A stretch of DNA of 64,000 bases from Nocardia nova (GCF_002933465.1 NZ_PSZE01000031.1:1-64000); one strand, 5' to 3'. Shown: positions 16,623 to 26,196, counted from the stretch's first letter. Program-made: numbers and translations. Notes: generated from the letters alone by a model not told the origin.

Positions 16623-19060
16623 TCGCCCTCGAACTTCCCGATCTGCCCGTCCGGGCAGTTCTCGATCATCTCGTCGCGACGTTGGCCGACCGGGGGACGG
16701 CGGTCCTGGTCGCGCCGCCGGGCACCGGGAAAACGACGTTGGTGCCGTTGGCGCTGGCGGCGAACAGCTCCGGCCGGGTGCTCGTAGCCGAGCCGCGGCG
16801 GCTGGCGGCACGGGCCGCGGCGGCGCGGATGGCCGCGCTGCTGGGCGAGCAGGTGGGCGAAACCGTCGGCTACTCGGTCCGCGGGGATCGACGAGTCGGT
16901 CGGCGGACCCGCATCGAGGTCGTGACCTCCGGCTTGCTGGTGCGCCGCCTGCAGGACGATCCGGAGCTGGCGGGTGTCGACGTGGTCGTGCTCGACGAAT
17001 GTCACGAGCGCCATCTGGACGCGGATCTACTGTTGGCGCTGCTGCTGGACGCCCGGGCCGGATTGCGGCCGAATCTGCGAGTACTCGCCACATCGGCGAC
17101 CGTTGCGGCCGAACGCCTTTCCACGCTGCTCGGCGCGGACGACGCGGCGCCGGTGGTGCGGGTCGAGGCACAGGCCTTTCCCGTCGTCACTACCTACGTC
17201 CCACCCTTGCCCCGGGAGCGAATCGACGCACAGGTCGCACGCGCCACCCGGACCGCACTGGCCGAAACCGAGGGCGACGTCCTGGTGTTCCTTCCCGGTG
17301 CGGCCGAAATCAGAAGAGTCGCCGCTCTTCTGGACGAACGCGATGGCGTGGATATCGTTGCGCTGCACGGCAGATTGTCCGCGACGAGCCAGGACACGGC
17401 CTTGCGCCCCGGGCCTCGGCGGCGCGTGGTGCTCGCCACGGCGGTGGCGGAGTCGAGCCTGACAGTGCCGGGCGTCCGTGCCGTGGTCGATTCGGGCCTT
17501 GCCCGTGTGCCACGCATCGATCGGGCGCGCGGGCTGTCCGGCCTCGCCACGGTCCGTGTCTCGGCGGCCGTCGCCGACCAGCGCGCCGGGCGGGCCGGGC
17601 GCGAGGCGCCGGGCCGGGTGTGGCGATGCTGGCCGGAGCATGAGCACGCCACCCTGCCCGCTTATCCCGACCCGGAGATCCGCGCCGCCGACCTCACCCG
17701 GCTGGCCCTGGAATTGGCCTGCTGGGGCACGGCGGACGGACACAGCCTCACCTGGTGGGATCCGCCGCCCGCCGGTGGGCTGACCGCCGGCCGGAATGTG
17801 CTGCACGCCTTGGGAGCCGTGGACTCCGACGGTGCGGTGACCGACCGCGGGCGGCGCATGGCTCGCATCGGGCTGCACCCGAGACTGGCGCGCGCGTTAC
17901 TCGACGGAGCGGCCGCCGTGGGAGCACGAACAGCCGCGGAAGTCGTCGCAGTCCTCGACGACGACACCCTGATATCGGGTGTCGATCTCACCGCCGACCT
18001 GCGTCGGCTCCGGCGTGAGCAGCCGGTGCGCTGGCGACGTGAGGTCGAGCGACTGGCCCGAACGGTCGCCGGGCCGGTCGGGGCGGACGATCCCGCTTAC
18101 GTTGTGGCGCTGGCATATCCGGAACGGTTGGCGCGCCGACGCGCCCCCGGATCGGCGAGCTATCTCATGGCCGGCGGTACGGCGGTCACGCTGCCGCCCG
18201 GCTCGGGAACCGGCGATCCGGAATGGCTGGCGGTCGGCGTCGCCACCCGCGACCCCGGTCGTGCCGAGGGCTACATCCGGCTGGCCGCGCTCGCGGATGA
18301 GCACCTGGCCCGCCGCGCAGCCTCGGATCTGCTGACGATCACCGACCAGGTCGAGTGGGTCGACGGCGATGTGGTGGGGCGGCGGGTCGAACGACTGGGT
18401 GCGATCACCCTGTCGGAGAAGCCCATTCGCGATCCCGACCCGAGCTTGCTCGGCGCCGCCGTGCGCCACGGGCTGACCTCGTCGGGGCTGGGCCTGCTGT
18501 CCTGGCCCGCCGAGGCGACCGCCCTTCGTCGGCGACTCGACTTCCTGCACCGCACTCTCGGCGACCCGTGGCCGGCGGTCGACGACGAGGCGCTGCTCGC
18601 CGCCGCCGACACCTGGCTCGGCCCCGAACTCGCCGCCGCACGCCGCCGCGCCGATCTCGAACGCATCGACACCGCACAAGCCTTGCGCAGAGTGCTGCCC
18701 TGGCCGGACGCGGCGCGCATCGACGAACTGGCACCGGAACGCGTGCAGGTTCCCTCCGGCAGCCGCGCCCGCATCGACTATTCCGCCGACCCACCGGTGC
18801 TCGCGATCAAGGTGCAGGAGATCTTCGGCTGGACCGACGCACCGCGCCTCGCCGACGGCCGCGTCCCGATCGTGCTGCATCTGCTCTCACCCGCTCAGCG
18901 CCCGGTCGCGGTCACCGCGGATCTCGCCTCGTTCTGGCGCACCGGCTGGCCTCGCGTCCGCGCGGACCTGCGCGGCCGCTATCCCAAACACGCCTGGCCC
19001 GAAGACCCCACCACCGTGCCCGCCCACCGAGGCACCGCCCGCAACGCCGGGCGTGGCTAG
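16619..19060 (+). CDS. hrpB: ATP-dependent helicase HrpB
   Basis: 813-aa DEAH/RHA-family helicase. Walker A PPGTGKTT near residue 37, Walker B as DECHER, motif III TSAT, motif VI QRAGRAGR, then the HA2 and HrpB C-terminal domains (YLMAGGTAV; the end region with PVAVTADLASFW and YPKHAWPEDP, both hallmark HrpB sequences). The GTG at 16619 overlaps the previous stop. The long upstream in-frame extension is the shadow of the ligase remnant. Probably an RNA helicase; its role in actinobacteria is poorly defined. Confidence 0.92.
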   Translation: MIALELPDLPVRAVLDHLVATLADRGTAVLVAPPGTGKTTLVPLALAANSSGRVLVAEPRRLAARAAAARMAALLGEQVGETVGYSVRGDRRVGRRTRIEVVTSGLLVRRLQDDPELAGVDVVVLDECHERHLDADLLLALLLDARAGLRPNLRVLATSATVAAERLSTLLGADDAAPVVRVEAQAFPVVTTYVPPLPRERIDAQVARATRTALAETEGDVLVFLPGAAEIRRVAALLDERDGVDIVALHGRLSATSQDTALRPGPRRRVVLATAVAESSLTVPGVRAVVDSGLARVPRIDRARGLSGLATVRVSAAVADQRAGRAGREAPGRVWRCWPEHEHATLPAYPDPEIRAADLTRLALELACWGTADGHSLTWWDPPPAGGLTAGRNVLHALGAVDSDGAVTDRGRRMARIGLHPRLARALLDGAAAVGARTAAEVVAVLDDDTLISGVDLTADLRRLRREQPVRWRREVERLARTVAGPVGADDPAYVVALAYPERLARRRAPGSASYLMAGGTAVTLPPGSGTGDPEWLAVGVATRDPGRAEGYIRLAALADEHLARRAASDLLTITDQVEWVDGDVVGRRVERLGAITLSEKPIRDPDPSLLGAAVRHGLTSSGLGLLSWPAEATALRRRLDFLHRTLGDPWPAVDDEALLAAADTWLGPELAAARRRADLERIDTAQALRRVLPWPDAARIDELAPERVQVPSGSRARIDYSADPPVLAIKVQEIFGWTDAPRLADGRVPIVLHLLSPAQRPVAVTADLASFWRTGWPRVRADLRGRYPKHAWPEDPTTVPAHRGTARNAGRG

Positions 19061-19200
19061 GCCGGACCCGCGTTCTCGGCGCCGGATACGAACTGCAGGC
19101 GGGCCGTCGAAGCCTTCGTGGACGTCGTTTCGGCCGCGCACTGACCGGGTGAGCACTCCGTTCGCGCGATAGGGGGAAATTCGCGGCAATTGGCGGCAGG

Positions 19201-20514
19201 ATGGCGGGTATGCGCGCACTCATCCAACTCCGCCCCTCCGCCGATCTGATTGCCGCAGTTGCCGATCCGGCCGTCTCGGTGGCCCCGGCCGATGTCGCCG
19301 GCGAATTGCCCGGGTTCGACCTCGACCACGACTTCGCCCCGCTGTCCCTCCCGGATACGGTGGCCGCCGAACAGGCGGGCGCGGGTTCGGTGGTGGTGCG
19401 CGGGCAGATCCCCGACGGCGACCTCGGGACCACGCTCGCGCGACTGACCGGAACCCGCGGCGTGGCAGGCGTTTTCGCCGACCCGCGGATCGAGACGAAC
19501 CTCACCTGTGGCGGCGATCCGGCGGTCGGGACCTGGCACGACGTGCAGACCCTGTTGCACACCGGCGATCTGGCCGCCGGTGGGATGGACGGAAAATCGG
19601 TGGCGGTCGCGATCGTCGACACCGGAATCAACGCCGCCCGCGTCGAGCAGGCGCGCGGCGGCCCGGTGACCGTCGACGCCGCGCGCAGCTGGAATCCACC
19701 GGGTGTGAGCGGCACGGCCGGTCAGTTCGCGGTCGACCACGGATCGATGTGTGCGTTCGACACCCTGATCGGCGCGCCGAACGCCACGCTGCTCGATATT
19801 CCGGTACTGCAGAGCAAGACTCGCGGCGGCTCCACGATGGACGGGCTGCTGTCGGACGCGCTGGCCGCCTACGCCCATCTGCGCACCGTGCTCACCGATC
19901 AGCCGGAGGCGACCCGCACGCTGGTGATCAGCAACAGCTGGGGGGCGTTCGCACCGGACTGGGACTTCCCGGTGGGGCAGCCGGGCAACTACTCCGACAA
20001 TCCGTCGCATCCGTTCAACGTGATCGTCGGTTCGCTGGAAGCGGCCGGCGCCGACATCCTGTTCGCCGCGGGCAATTGCGGTCGCGACTGCCCCGATTCC
20101 CGGTGCGCGTACCAGGATCGGCCGATCGGCGGCGCCAATTCGCATCCGAGCGTGCTGAGCATCGGCGGTGTCGACACCAAGGGGCAGCGCGTCGGTTACT
20201 CCTCGCAGGGGCCGGGCCGGTTGTCCGATCGCAAACCCGACATCTGCAGCTACACCCACTTCCTCGGATCGACGGTTTTCGGCGCGAAGGAGCCCGATAC
20301 CGGAACGTCGGCGGCCTGCCCGGTCGCCGCCGGACTGGTCGCGGCGATCCGCACGGTCTATCCGGCGAGCAAGCTGGCACCGGCCCAGTTGCGAGACCTG
20401 GTGCGGCGCACCGCAACCGCACAGCCCGGCGGGTTCGACCACGACTACGGATTCGGTGTGGTGAACGCCGCCGCGCTGCTGGCGGAGCTGAAGAACACCG
20501 AGATCCGCGCGTAG
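19201..20514 (+). CDS. S8 (subtilisin-like) serine protease without signal peptide
   Basis: 437 aa. An N-terminal ~100-residue domain ends in GVFADPRIE. The S8 catalytic domain has the Asp motif VAIVDTGIN, the His motif DHGSMC, an oxyanion-type region (AGNCGRDC) and the Ser motif GTSAACPVAAG. There is no signal peptide or membrane anchor, so the product is probably cytoplasmic, unusual for actinobacterial S8 enzymes. ATG 19201 or 19210 could be used. A 94-aa gene whose sequence resembles the N-terminal domain follows after 9 bp. Function not established. Confidence 0.85.
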   Translation: MAGMRALIQLRPSADLIAAVADPAVSVAPADVAGELPGFDLDHDFAPLSLPDTVAAEQAGAGSVVVRGQIPDGDLGTTLARLTGTRGVAGVFADPRIETNLTCGGDPAVGTWHDVQTLLHTGDLAAGGMDGKSVAVAIVDTGINAARVEQARGGPVTVDAARSWNPPGVSGTAGQFAVDHGSMCAFDTLIGAPNATLLDIPVLQSKTRGGSTMDGLLSDALAAYAHLRTVLTDQPEATRTLVISNSWGAFAPDWDFPVGQPGNYSDNPSHPFNVIVGSLEAAGADILFAAGNCGRDCPDSRCAYQDRPIGGANSHPSVLSIGGVDTKGQRVGYSSQGPGRLSDRKPDICSYTHFLGSTVFGAKEPDTGTSAACPVAAGLVAAIRTVYPASKLAPAQLRDLVRRTATAQPGGFDHDYGFGVVNAAALLAELKNTEIRA

Positions 20515-20523
20515 CGTGGAACC

Positions 20524-20808
20524 ATGCCGCTGCTCACCGTCCGGCTCTCCACCGACGCCACCCTGGCGGCGGCGCTGCGCGAATTACACCTCACCGCGGC
20601 CGAGGTCGACCTCGATTACGGCCTCGTCGCGGTGGACCCGGAGCAACACCTGTATGCCCTGCGGGTGAGCGATGCGGCAGCGGCGCGGGCGGCGGCGGTC
20701 TCGGATGCGGCCGAGATCTTCGCCGATCCGCGCATCGGCCCCGCACACGACGCCGGGCCCGATCCTCGGTCGCCCCGGCTCCCGCCCGACGACTCCGCCC
20801 CGGCCTGA
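20524..20808 (+). CDS. small partner protein resembling the S8 protease N-terminal domain
   Basis: 94 aa. It starts MPLLTVRLSTDATLAAALRE, where the protease has MRALIQLRPSADLIAAV. Its EIFADPRIGPA parallels GVFADPRIETN at the end of the protease's N-terminal domain. The spacing of the two motifs is also similar. It therefore looks like a free-standing copy of the protease's propeptide-like domain, perhaps a trans-acting inhibitor, chaperone or substrate. The C-terminal ~20 residues are Pro/Asp-rich. It starts 9 bp after the protease stop, so it is co-transcribed. Confidence 0.75.
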   Translation: MPLLTVRLSTDATLAAALRELHLTAAEVDLDYGLVAVDPEQHLYALRVSDAAAARAAAVSDAAEIFADPRIGPAHDAGPDPRSPRLPPDDSAPA

Positions 20809-20896
20809 TCGCGGCACGAATTACCCCGTCCCGCTGCCGAATTTGACAGTCTGCGCTATATCGGCGATACGTTCCCAACCATCGAGGAGCCTTCTC

Positions 20897-21709
20897 GTGT
20901 CCGATCATCCGGTCGACCTACGCACCGATGTGGCACACCCAGCCCGCATGTACGACTACTTTCTCGGCGGCAAGGACCACTACGAGGCCGACCGCCGCGC
21001 CGCCGAGACCGCTCTCGCGAACTTTCCGGCGGTCCGCCTGACCGCGCGCACCAACCGCGAATTCATGCGCACCGCGACGCGCTATCTCGCCGAGCAAGGT
21101 GTGCGCCAGTTCCTCGACATCGGCACCGGGATTCCGACCGAACCCAATGTGCATCAGGTCGCGCAGGGACACGCGTGCGAGTCGCGGGTAGTGTATGTCG
21201 ACAACGATCCGATCGTGCTCGCGCACGCACGGGCATTGCTGGTGAGCGCACCCGAAGGCCGCACCACCTATGTGCAGGCCGACGCCGCGAATCCCGAGGC
21301 GATCCTCGGCTCCAGCGAGCTCCGCGACACGTTGGATCTGTCGCAGCCGGTGGCGATTTCGCTGATGGCGGTGGTTCACTTCGTGCCCGGTGACGTCTAC
21401 GGCATGGTCAACACGTTGATGGATGCGCTGGCCCCCGGCTCGTATCTCGCGATGAGCCACGTCACCACGGATTTCGACAACGGCGACCGCGATCCCGACG
21501 GGATGGGCCGGCTGCTGCAGGTGTATCTGGATCAGGGCATTCCGGTGCGTCCACGCAGTCGTGACGAGGTCGCCCGCTTCTTCGACGGCCTCGAACTCGT
21601 CGAGCCGGGTGTCGAGGTCATTCATCGGTGGCGGCAGGAGGGCATCGAACATCCCGCCGACCACGACAAGAAGGTGTCGCTGTACGGCGCGGTCGGTAAG
21701 AAGGTGTGA
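20897..21709 (+). CDS. SAM-dependent methyltransferase of the DUF574 / methyltransferase-19 family
   Basis: 270 aa from GTG 20897, with GAGGAG 7 nt upstream. Family hallmarks: MYDYFLGGKDHYEADR at the N terminus, FLDIGTGIPTEPNVHQVAQ (SAM loop), VVYVDNDPIVLAHARALL, and a C-terminal GAVGKK. These proteins are numerous in Nocardia, Streptomyces and Mycobacterium and lack clear substrates. Longer in-frame starts overlap the previous gene and are rejected. Confidence 0.9.
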   Translation: MSDHPVDLRTDVAHPARMYDYFLGGKDHYEADRRAAETALANFPAVRLTARTNREFMRTATRYLAEQGVRQFLDIGTGIPTEPNVHQVAQGHACESRVVYVDNDPIVLAHARALLVSAPEGRTTYVQADAANPEAILGSSELRDTLDLSQPVAISLMAVVHFVPGDVYGMVNTLMDALAPGSYLAMSHVTTDFDNGDRDPDGMGRLLQVYLDQGIPVRPRSRDEVARFFDGLELVEPGVEVIHRWRQEGIEHPADHDKKVSLYGAVGKKV

Positions 21710-21837
21710 GCGCCGAAGGCGCATGCTGCGGTGCTGCGCCGGCACCGCCGAAGCAGGGGCGACGCGGTCGGGCTGTATCCGACCGTGGCATCTTCCCGCA
21801 GGCTGACCCCAGAAACATGGCCATAGGACCCCAGGAA

Positions 21838-21874
21838 ACAGATAACCCCCAGCCGAAGCCGGGGGGTTATCTGT
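21838..21874. terminator. perfect stem-loop, bidirectional terminator
   Basis: 13-bp perfect arms ACAGATAACCCCC (21838-21850) and GGGGGTTATCTGT (21862-21874) with an 11-nt loop. It lies between the plus-strand methyltransferase and the minus-strand tRNA-Leu, where a shared convergent terminator is expected. No long T tract follows, as is common in actinobacteria. Confidence 0.75.
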
Positions 21875-21893
21875 AACTCCAAGTTACATACAG

Positions 21894-21979
21894 TGTCCGG
21901 AGGGGGACTTGAACCCCCACGCCCGTTAATAGGGCACTAGCACCTCAAGCTAGCGCGTCTGCCATTCCGCCACCCGGAC
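21894..21979 (-). tRNA. tRNA-Leu (anticodon GAG)
   Basis: The reverse strand folds as an 86-nt class II tRNA: acceptor GTCCGGG paired with TCCGGAC (one G-U), D arm TGGCGGAATGGCAGACGCG, anticodon loop CTTGAGGTG giving GAG, a long variable arm (GCCCTATTAACGGGC) and T arm GGGGGTTCAAGTCCCCC. The discriminator is A, and CCA is not encoded. Confidence 0.95.
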
Positions 21980-22086
21980 CGGTGGTGCTCAGCAAGGTTA
22001 ACGGATCTCTCCGCAAGGTCCAAATCACGGGTGTCCGTGCAGGTCCCGGGCTTGCGAGTAGCTGCTGAGCGCCGCCTTCGGGAGGG

Positions 22087-22401
22087 TTAGTTCGTCAACG
22101 CCTCGAGCAGTGCGGCACGCTGACGGGACCCCAGGCCGCCGATACGGCGGTCGACCGGAATATCGGCTTCGTCCATCAGCTTTGCCGCCTTGACCGGCCC
22201 GATGCCGGGCAGGGCCTTGATGACCGCGGCGACCTTCGTCTTCTTGACCAGGTCCTCTTTGTCGGCACGCTCGAGCACCTGGGCCAACGAGACCGAGCCC
22301 TTGCGAATCTGCTCGATCAGTTCCGACCGCGCCTTACGGACCGCGGCCGCCTTGGCCAGCGCTTCTGAGCGTTGCTCGGCGGTCATGGTGGGAAGTGCCA
22401 T
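22087..22401 (-). CDS. mihF: integration host factor, actinobacterial type (mIHF)
   Basis: 104-aa basic nucleoid protein of the mycobacterial mIHF family: MALPTMTAEQRSEALAKAA at the start, a middle helix region, and the helix-two-turn-helix DNA-binding segment LPGIGPVKAAKLMDEADIP, then RRIGGLGSRQRAALL. It binds and bends DNA and compacts the chromosome. The length fits the family. It is an isolated gene, with a tRNA-Leu 107 bp downstream on the same strand. Confidence 0.95.
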   Translation of the reverse strand: MALPTMTAEQRSEALAKAAAVRKARSELIEQIRKGSVSLAQVLERADKEDLVKKTKVAAVIKALPGIGPVKAAKLMDEADIPVDRRIGGLGSRQRAALLEALTN

Positions 22402-22587
22402 GTCTCTAACCTTTCACTCGTTCGCTGGAACCTCAACGGCACCGATTGAACATCACCGGCAGCCCGGTGATGGGTCGACACACCGCGAGGATAATCCCGG
22501 TTCGGCGGTGGTGGCGGGGGTTCGGTTACCCGAGATGCGGGAAATTTGCCACGATTCGCCCACGTCGGCTGGGTGCCCGGCGGACGG

Positions 22588-23244
22588 CTAGCGGCCGGGC
22601 GATCGCACCAGGCCGTGCCGGTAGGCGTACACGACGGCCTGAATGCGGTCGCGCACTTGCAGTTTCGCCAGAATCCTGGAGACGTGGGTCTTCACGGTCT
22701 CCTCGCCGACGCCCAGGGCGGCGGCGATTTCGCTGTTGCTACGGGCGTCGGCGAGCAGGACGAGAACCTGTTGTTCCCGGGCGGTCAGGGCGTGATCGGG
22801 AGGGGGCGCCGGGGCCAGCGTGTCGGCCAGCCGGGCGGCCAGGCGGCGGGTCATCGACGGGTCGATGATCGCGTCACCGCGCACCGCCACGCGGATTGCC
22901 GCGATCAGCTCCTCCGGTGGCAGCGTCTTGAGCAGGAAGCCGCTGGCGCCGGCCTGCAGGGCGCGCGCGAGGCTCGCTTCGCTGTCGTAGGTGGTCAGGA
23001 CCAGCACCCGGGTACCGCCGGCGGCCACGATGGCCTCCGTGGCCGCCAATCCGTCGAGTTTCGGCATCCGGATGTCGAGGATCGCTACGTCGGGTCGCAG
23101 CCGCGCGGTATCGGCGATGGCGGTGCGACCGTCACCCGCCTCGCCGACGCATTCGAGGTCCGGGGCCGCATCGAGCACGGCCTGCAGTCCGGATCGGAAC
23201 ATCGCGTGGTCGTCGGCGATGAGGACCCGGATGGTGCGGGTCAC
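22588..23244 (-). CDS. NarL/LuxR-family response regulator
   Basis: 218 aa from GTG 23244, which overlaps the kinase stop (GTGA). Receiver: DDH near residue 11, Asp in VAILDIRMPKLDG, Thr in LVLTTYD, Lys in FLLKTLPPEEL. LuxR HTH at the C terminus: LTAREQQVLVLLADARSN, then EETVKTHVSRILAKL. It is co-transcribed with the DesK-type kinase and is presumably its target. The regulated genes are not apparent. Confidence 0.92.
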   Translation of the reverse strand: MTRTIRVLIADDHAMFRSGLQAVLDAAPDLECVGEAGDGRTAIADTARLRPDVAILDIRMPKLDGLAATEAIVAAGGTRVLVLTTYDSEASLARALQAGASGFLLKTLPPEELIAAIRVAVRGDAIIDPSMTRRLAARLADTLAPAPPPDHALTAREQQVLVLLADARSNSEIAAALGVGEETVKTHVSRILAKLQVRDRIQAVVYAYRHGLVRSPGR

Positions 23245-24698
23245 GACCGACCGCCCGGAAGCCGGACGAGAACGCGCCAGTAACCGTCGGCGACGCCGTG
23301 GTCCACACTGCCGCCGAACAGCTCCGCACGCCGGCGGATGCCGTCGAGTCCCCGGTGCACGCCCGTGGTCGCTTCCGGCGCGGCGCCGCCCGGCCCGGCG
23401 GCGCCGCATTCTCGCCACGGCATTCGCCGGCCGGAACGGAATCCGGCCCCGGCCGGTGTGGTGGCGCGGACGGTCGCACGCTCACCCGCCGCCCGGAAGC
23501 GGACCGCATCGGGCCCGTGCGCAGTCGCTGCCGCATCGAGTGGCCCCGATGTCCGCACCGCCGGTACGCAAGCGTCGGATACGTTCGAATCCTCCTCGTC
23601 GGCAAGCGGATTGGACTGTTCGATCTCAACCCCGGTACCGTCGTTGCGGACCGTCAGCCGCGCGCTGCCGGCGCCGTGGCGCAAGGCATTGGTGAGCAGT
23701 TCCTGGACGATCCGGTAGACGGTGATGTCGAGCGAACGAGGTAGTTCGGCACCGGTGGTGGTGACGGCCAGATCGAGGCCGGCGCCGCGCACGCGGTCGA
23801 CCAGATCGTCGATATCGGCCATGCCGGGCTGGCGGGCGGCGTCCTCGCGGCCGTGCAGCAGATCGAGTTGACGGCGTAGATCCACCATCGCGGCGCGGCT
23901 CTCCGATTCCACGGCCGACAGGGAGCGCGTCGCCGCGGCGGTGGCGGCGCCACTTCCGCGCAGTGCCAGACGCGCCGCGCCCGCATGGATGCCGATCGCG
24001 CTCACGTGATGGGAGATGACGTCGTGCAGGTCGCGGGCGATCGCTTCGCGTTCGTCGGTCAGCGCCCGTTCCAGCGCGCTCCGCTGCTGCTGGCGGGCGA
24101 GGCGTTCGCGCTGCTCCAATTCCGCGATGTAGGCGCCCCGGCCTGCGGTGTAGCGGCCGACCAGCCAGGGCACGACGCCACCGGAGATCGATGAGGTGAG
24201 CAGCAGGCGCCAGTCCGCCGACGGCGCCCCGCCCGCGATCAGCGGCGCACCGCACGCACCCAGCACCAGGACGGGCACCGTGACCAGTGAGGCCCGGCCG
24301 GACAACCAGGCGCCCGCTCGATAGCCGGCGACGAGAAAGCCGACGTCCGCCACCCGCACGGGCAGTCCGTGCCGGTGCAGCAGGACCGTGACCGCCAGCC
24401 GGATCGCGACCTGGACGACCGCGACGACCGCGGCCGTCGCCGGTGGCGCCGCGAAGGCCAGATCGGCCGCCACGATGGCCACCAGCACCGCGGCGGCCGG
24501 GCCGGGCGCTACCGCGAAGATGCCGGAAAGCGCGAAGACGACCGCATCCACCACGGCCGCGACCACCGCGACCGCCACCGACTGCCGGGTCAGCGACCGG
24601 CGAACCGCACGCAGTTCACCGCCCTGCGGCTCGGCCGCGCTCTCTGTCCCCGGCTGCCGTGGAGTACACCGCGGCAACGCCCACGGGCTCGGCGACAC
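23241..24698 (-). CDS. membrane sensor histidine kinase (HisKA_3 / DesK type)
   Basis: 485 aa from GTG 24698, with GGGAG about 7 nt upstream. About five hydrophobic helices fill residues ~35-190. A coiled linker follows, then the HisKA_3 H-box REAIARDLHDVISHHVSAIG. The HATPase domain shows LTNALRHG (N box). The ATP-lid region carries an unusual ~75-residue Ala/Pro/Arg-rich insertion before the C-terminal GLDGIRRRAELFGG box. Partner: the response regulator overlapping its end. It is divergent from the sterol-desaturase gene, with a 190-bp gap. Confidence 0.85.
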   Translation of the reverse strand: MSPSPWALPRCTPRQPGTESAAEPQGGELRAVRRSLTRQSVAVAVVAAVVDAVVFALSGIFAVAPGPAAAVLVAIVAADLAFAAPPATAAVVAVVQVAIRLAVTVLLHRHGLPVRVADVGFLVAGYRAGAWLSGRASLVTVPVLVLGACGAPLIAGGAPSADWRLLLTSSISGGVVPWLVGRYTAGRGAYIAELEQRERLARQQQRSALERALTDEREAIARDLHDVISHHVSAIGIHAGAARLALRGSGAATAAATRSLSAVESESRAAMVDLRRQLDLLHGREDAARQPGMADIDDLVDRVRGAGLDLAVTTTGAELPRSLDITVYRIVQELLTNALRHGAGSARLTVRNDGTGVEIEQSNPLADEEDSNVSDACVPAVRTSGPLDAAATAHGPDAVRFRAAGERATVRATTPAGAGFRSGRRMPWRECGAAGPGGAAPEATTGVHRGLDGIRRRAELFGGSVDHGVADGYWRVLVRLPGGRS

Positions 24699-24888
24699 CG
24701 CTCGCTCCCACCACACACCGCGACGATACCGGCGCCGACCGAGACGGCGAGTCCCTCGGCCGGGGGATCGGCGGTCCCTCTCGGGCCCGATGTTCCGGCT
24801 GGTCGGCAGCATTACCGTCGCTGTGGCACGCCGCGCGCGACGACGCTTCCCGCGCGCGACCGGATCACGGATCGGGACAGGAGTTCGG

Positions 24889-25794
24889 ATGAACAACGCG
24901 GACCTGGCGCTGTACGCGGTGCCGGCCTTCATCGCGATGATGGTCGTGGAGTGGTGGGACGCGCGCCGCGACCCCGACCGCGCACCCAGCGGCCGGTACG
25001 GACGCGAAGCGGCCACCAACTGGGCCACCTACGCGATCGGCCAGCTCACCAAGCCGCTACTGCAGTACGTCCTACCGTTCTCCACCATCGTGCTGGCGGC
25101 CTCGTGGACACCACTGCACCTGTCACCGCGCGACTGGTGGGTGTGGCCGCTGGGACTGGTGGTCACCGATTTCTGCTACTACTGGGCGCACCGGGCCGAT
25201 CACCGTATCCGATTGCTGTGGACGGCTCATTCGGTGCACCACTCCAGCACCTACTTCAATCTCACGACCGCGATCCGGTTGCCCTGGCTCAACCCGATCG
25301 CCTCGATGACGCGCAGCCTGGCGTGGGTGCCGGCCGCGCTGCTGGGTTTCCCCGCGTGGATGATCTTCCTGCTCAACACCCTCGGGCTGCTCTATCAATT
25401 CCCGATCCACACCCAGCGCGTCCGAACCCTGTGGCGGCCGGTCGAATTCGTCTTCAACACCCCGGCCCATCACCGCGTGCACCACGGTTCCAACCAGCCC
25501 TACCTGGATACCAACTACGGCGGCGTATTCATCGTGTGGGATCGCATGTTCGGCAGTTTCGCCGCCGAATCCGAACCCATCCGTTACGGGCTCACGCACG
25601 ACATCGGCACCGGGAATCCCCTGATGGTCAATTATCACGAATTCGCGGCGCTCCTGCGCGATGTGCGGCATGCCCGGACCTGGCGTGGGCGGCTGGGCTA
25701 TGTCTTCGGTCCGCCGGGCTGGCGGGAGAACGCGACGGGGACGCCGATCGGACAGCTGCCGGAACCGAACAGCCCCGTCGGCACGACCGGTTAG
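24889..25794 (+). CDS. sterol desaturase / fatty acid hydroxylase family membrane protein
   Basis: 301 aa with four or five hydrophobic segments and the three His clusters of the family: HRADH (near residue 99), HSVHH (about 115) and HHRVHH (about 203). These bind a di-iron centre that hydroxylates or desaturates lipids. ATG 24889 has AGGAG 5 nt upstream; the long in-frame upstream extension is high-GC shadow. It may act on membrane lipids; substrate unknown. Confidence 0.9.
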   Translation: MNNADLALYAVPAFIAMMVVEWWDARRDPDRAPSGRYGREAATNWATYAIGQLTKPLLQYVLPFSTIVLAASWTPLHLSPRDWWVWPLGLVVTDFCYYWAHRADHRIRLLWTAHSVHHSSTYFNLTTAIRLPWLNPIASMTRSLAWVPAALLGFPAWMIFLLNTLGLLYQFPIHTQRVRTLWRPVEFVFNTPAHHRVHHGSNQPYLDTNYGGVFIVWDRMFGSFAAESEPIRYGLTHDIGTGNPLMVNYHEFAALLRDVRHARTWRGRLGYVFGPPGWRENATGTPIGQLPEPNSPVGTTG

Positions 25795-25824
25795 CTCGTC
25801 CGCGTGGACCGCGCCGCTGAGGCG

Positions 25825-26193
25825 TCACAGCTCCACGGCGTCGGACGCCACCGGAGTATCCGCCGACGGCGTGCGCGTCCACAGCATCGCCACCAGGACG
25901 ACGGCGGTGATCAGGATGATATGCGCCGCGAACAGCGTGAGGAACGGCAGCGCGAAACCTTCGTCGGTCAGGGCGCCGCGCTCGCTCACGCAGTAGAGCG
26001 TGTAGTTCACCGAGGTGCCCTCGGAATCGTGGACGGTGTCCGACACCACCATCGGATCCAGATAGGGGGCCCGGCAGAACAGTGGCGCCGTGAGCCGGGC
26101 TTCCCCGGGCCAGATCGCCAGTGGCAGGACGAAGCTGACGAGACTTCCGGCGCCGACGCCGGCGCCGAGTGCGGAAACGATCGGTCTGGCCAC
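25825..26193 (-). CDS. small two-helix membrane protein, function unknown
   Basis: 122 aa: a hydrophobic segment near the N terminus (ALGAGVGAGSLVSFVLPLAIW), a ~50-residue loop with two Cys (FCRAP, LYCVSE) likely outside the cell, and a second membrane segment (FAAHIILITAVVLVAMLW). It begins 3 bp after the lipoprotein gene stop on the same strand, so the two form an operon. Not recognised. Confidence 0.7.
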   Translation of the reverse strand: MARPIVSALGAGVGAGSLVSFVLPLAIWPGEARLTAPLFCRAPYLDPMVVSDTVHDSEGTSVNYTLYCVSERGALTDEGFALPFLTLFAAHIILITAVVLVAMLWTRTPSADTPVASDAVEL

Positions 26194-26196
26194 TGT

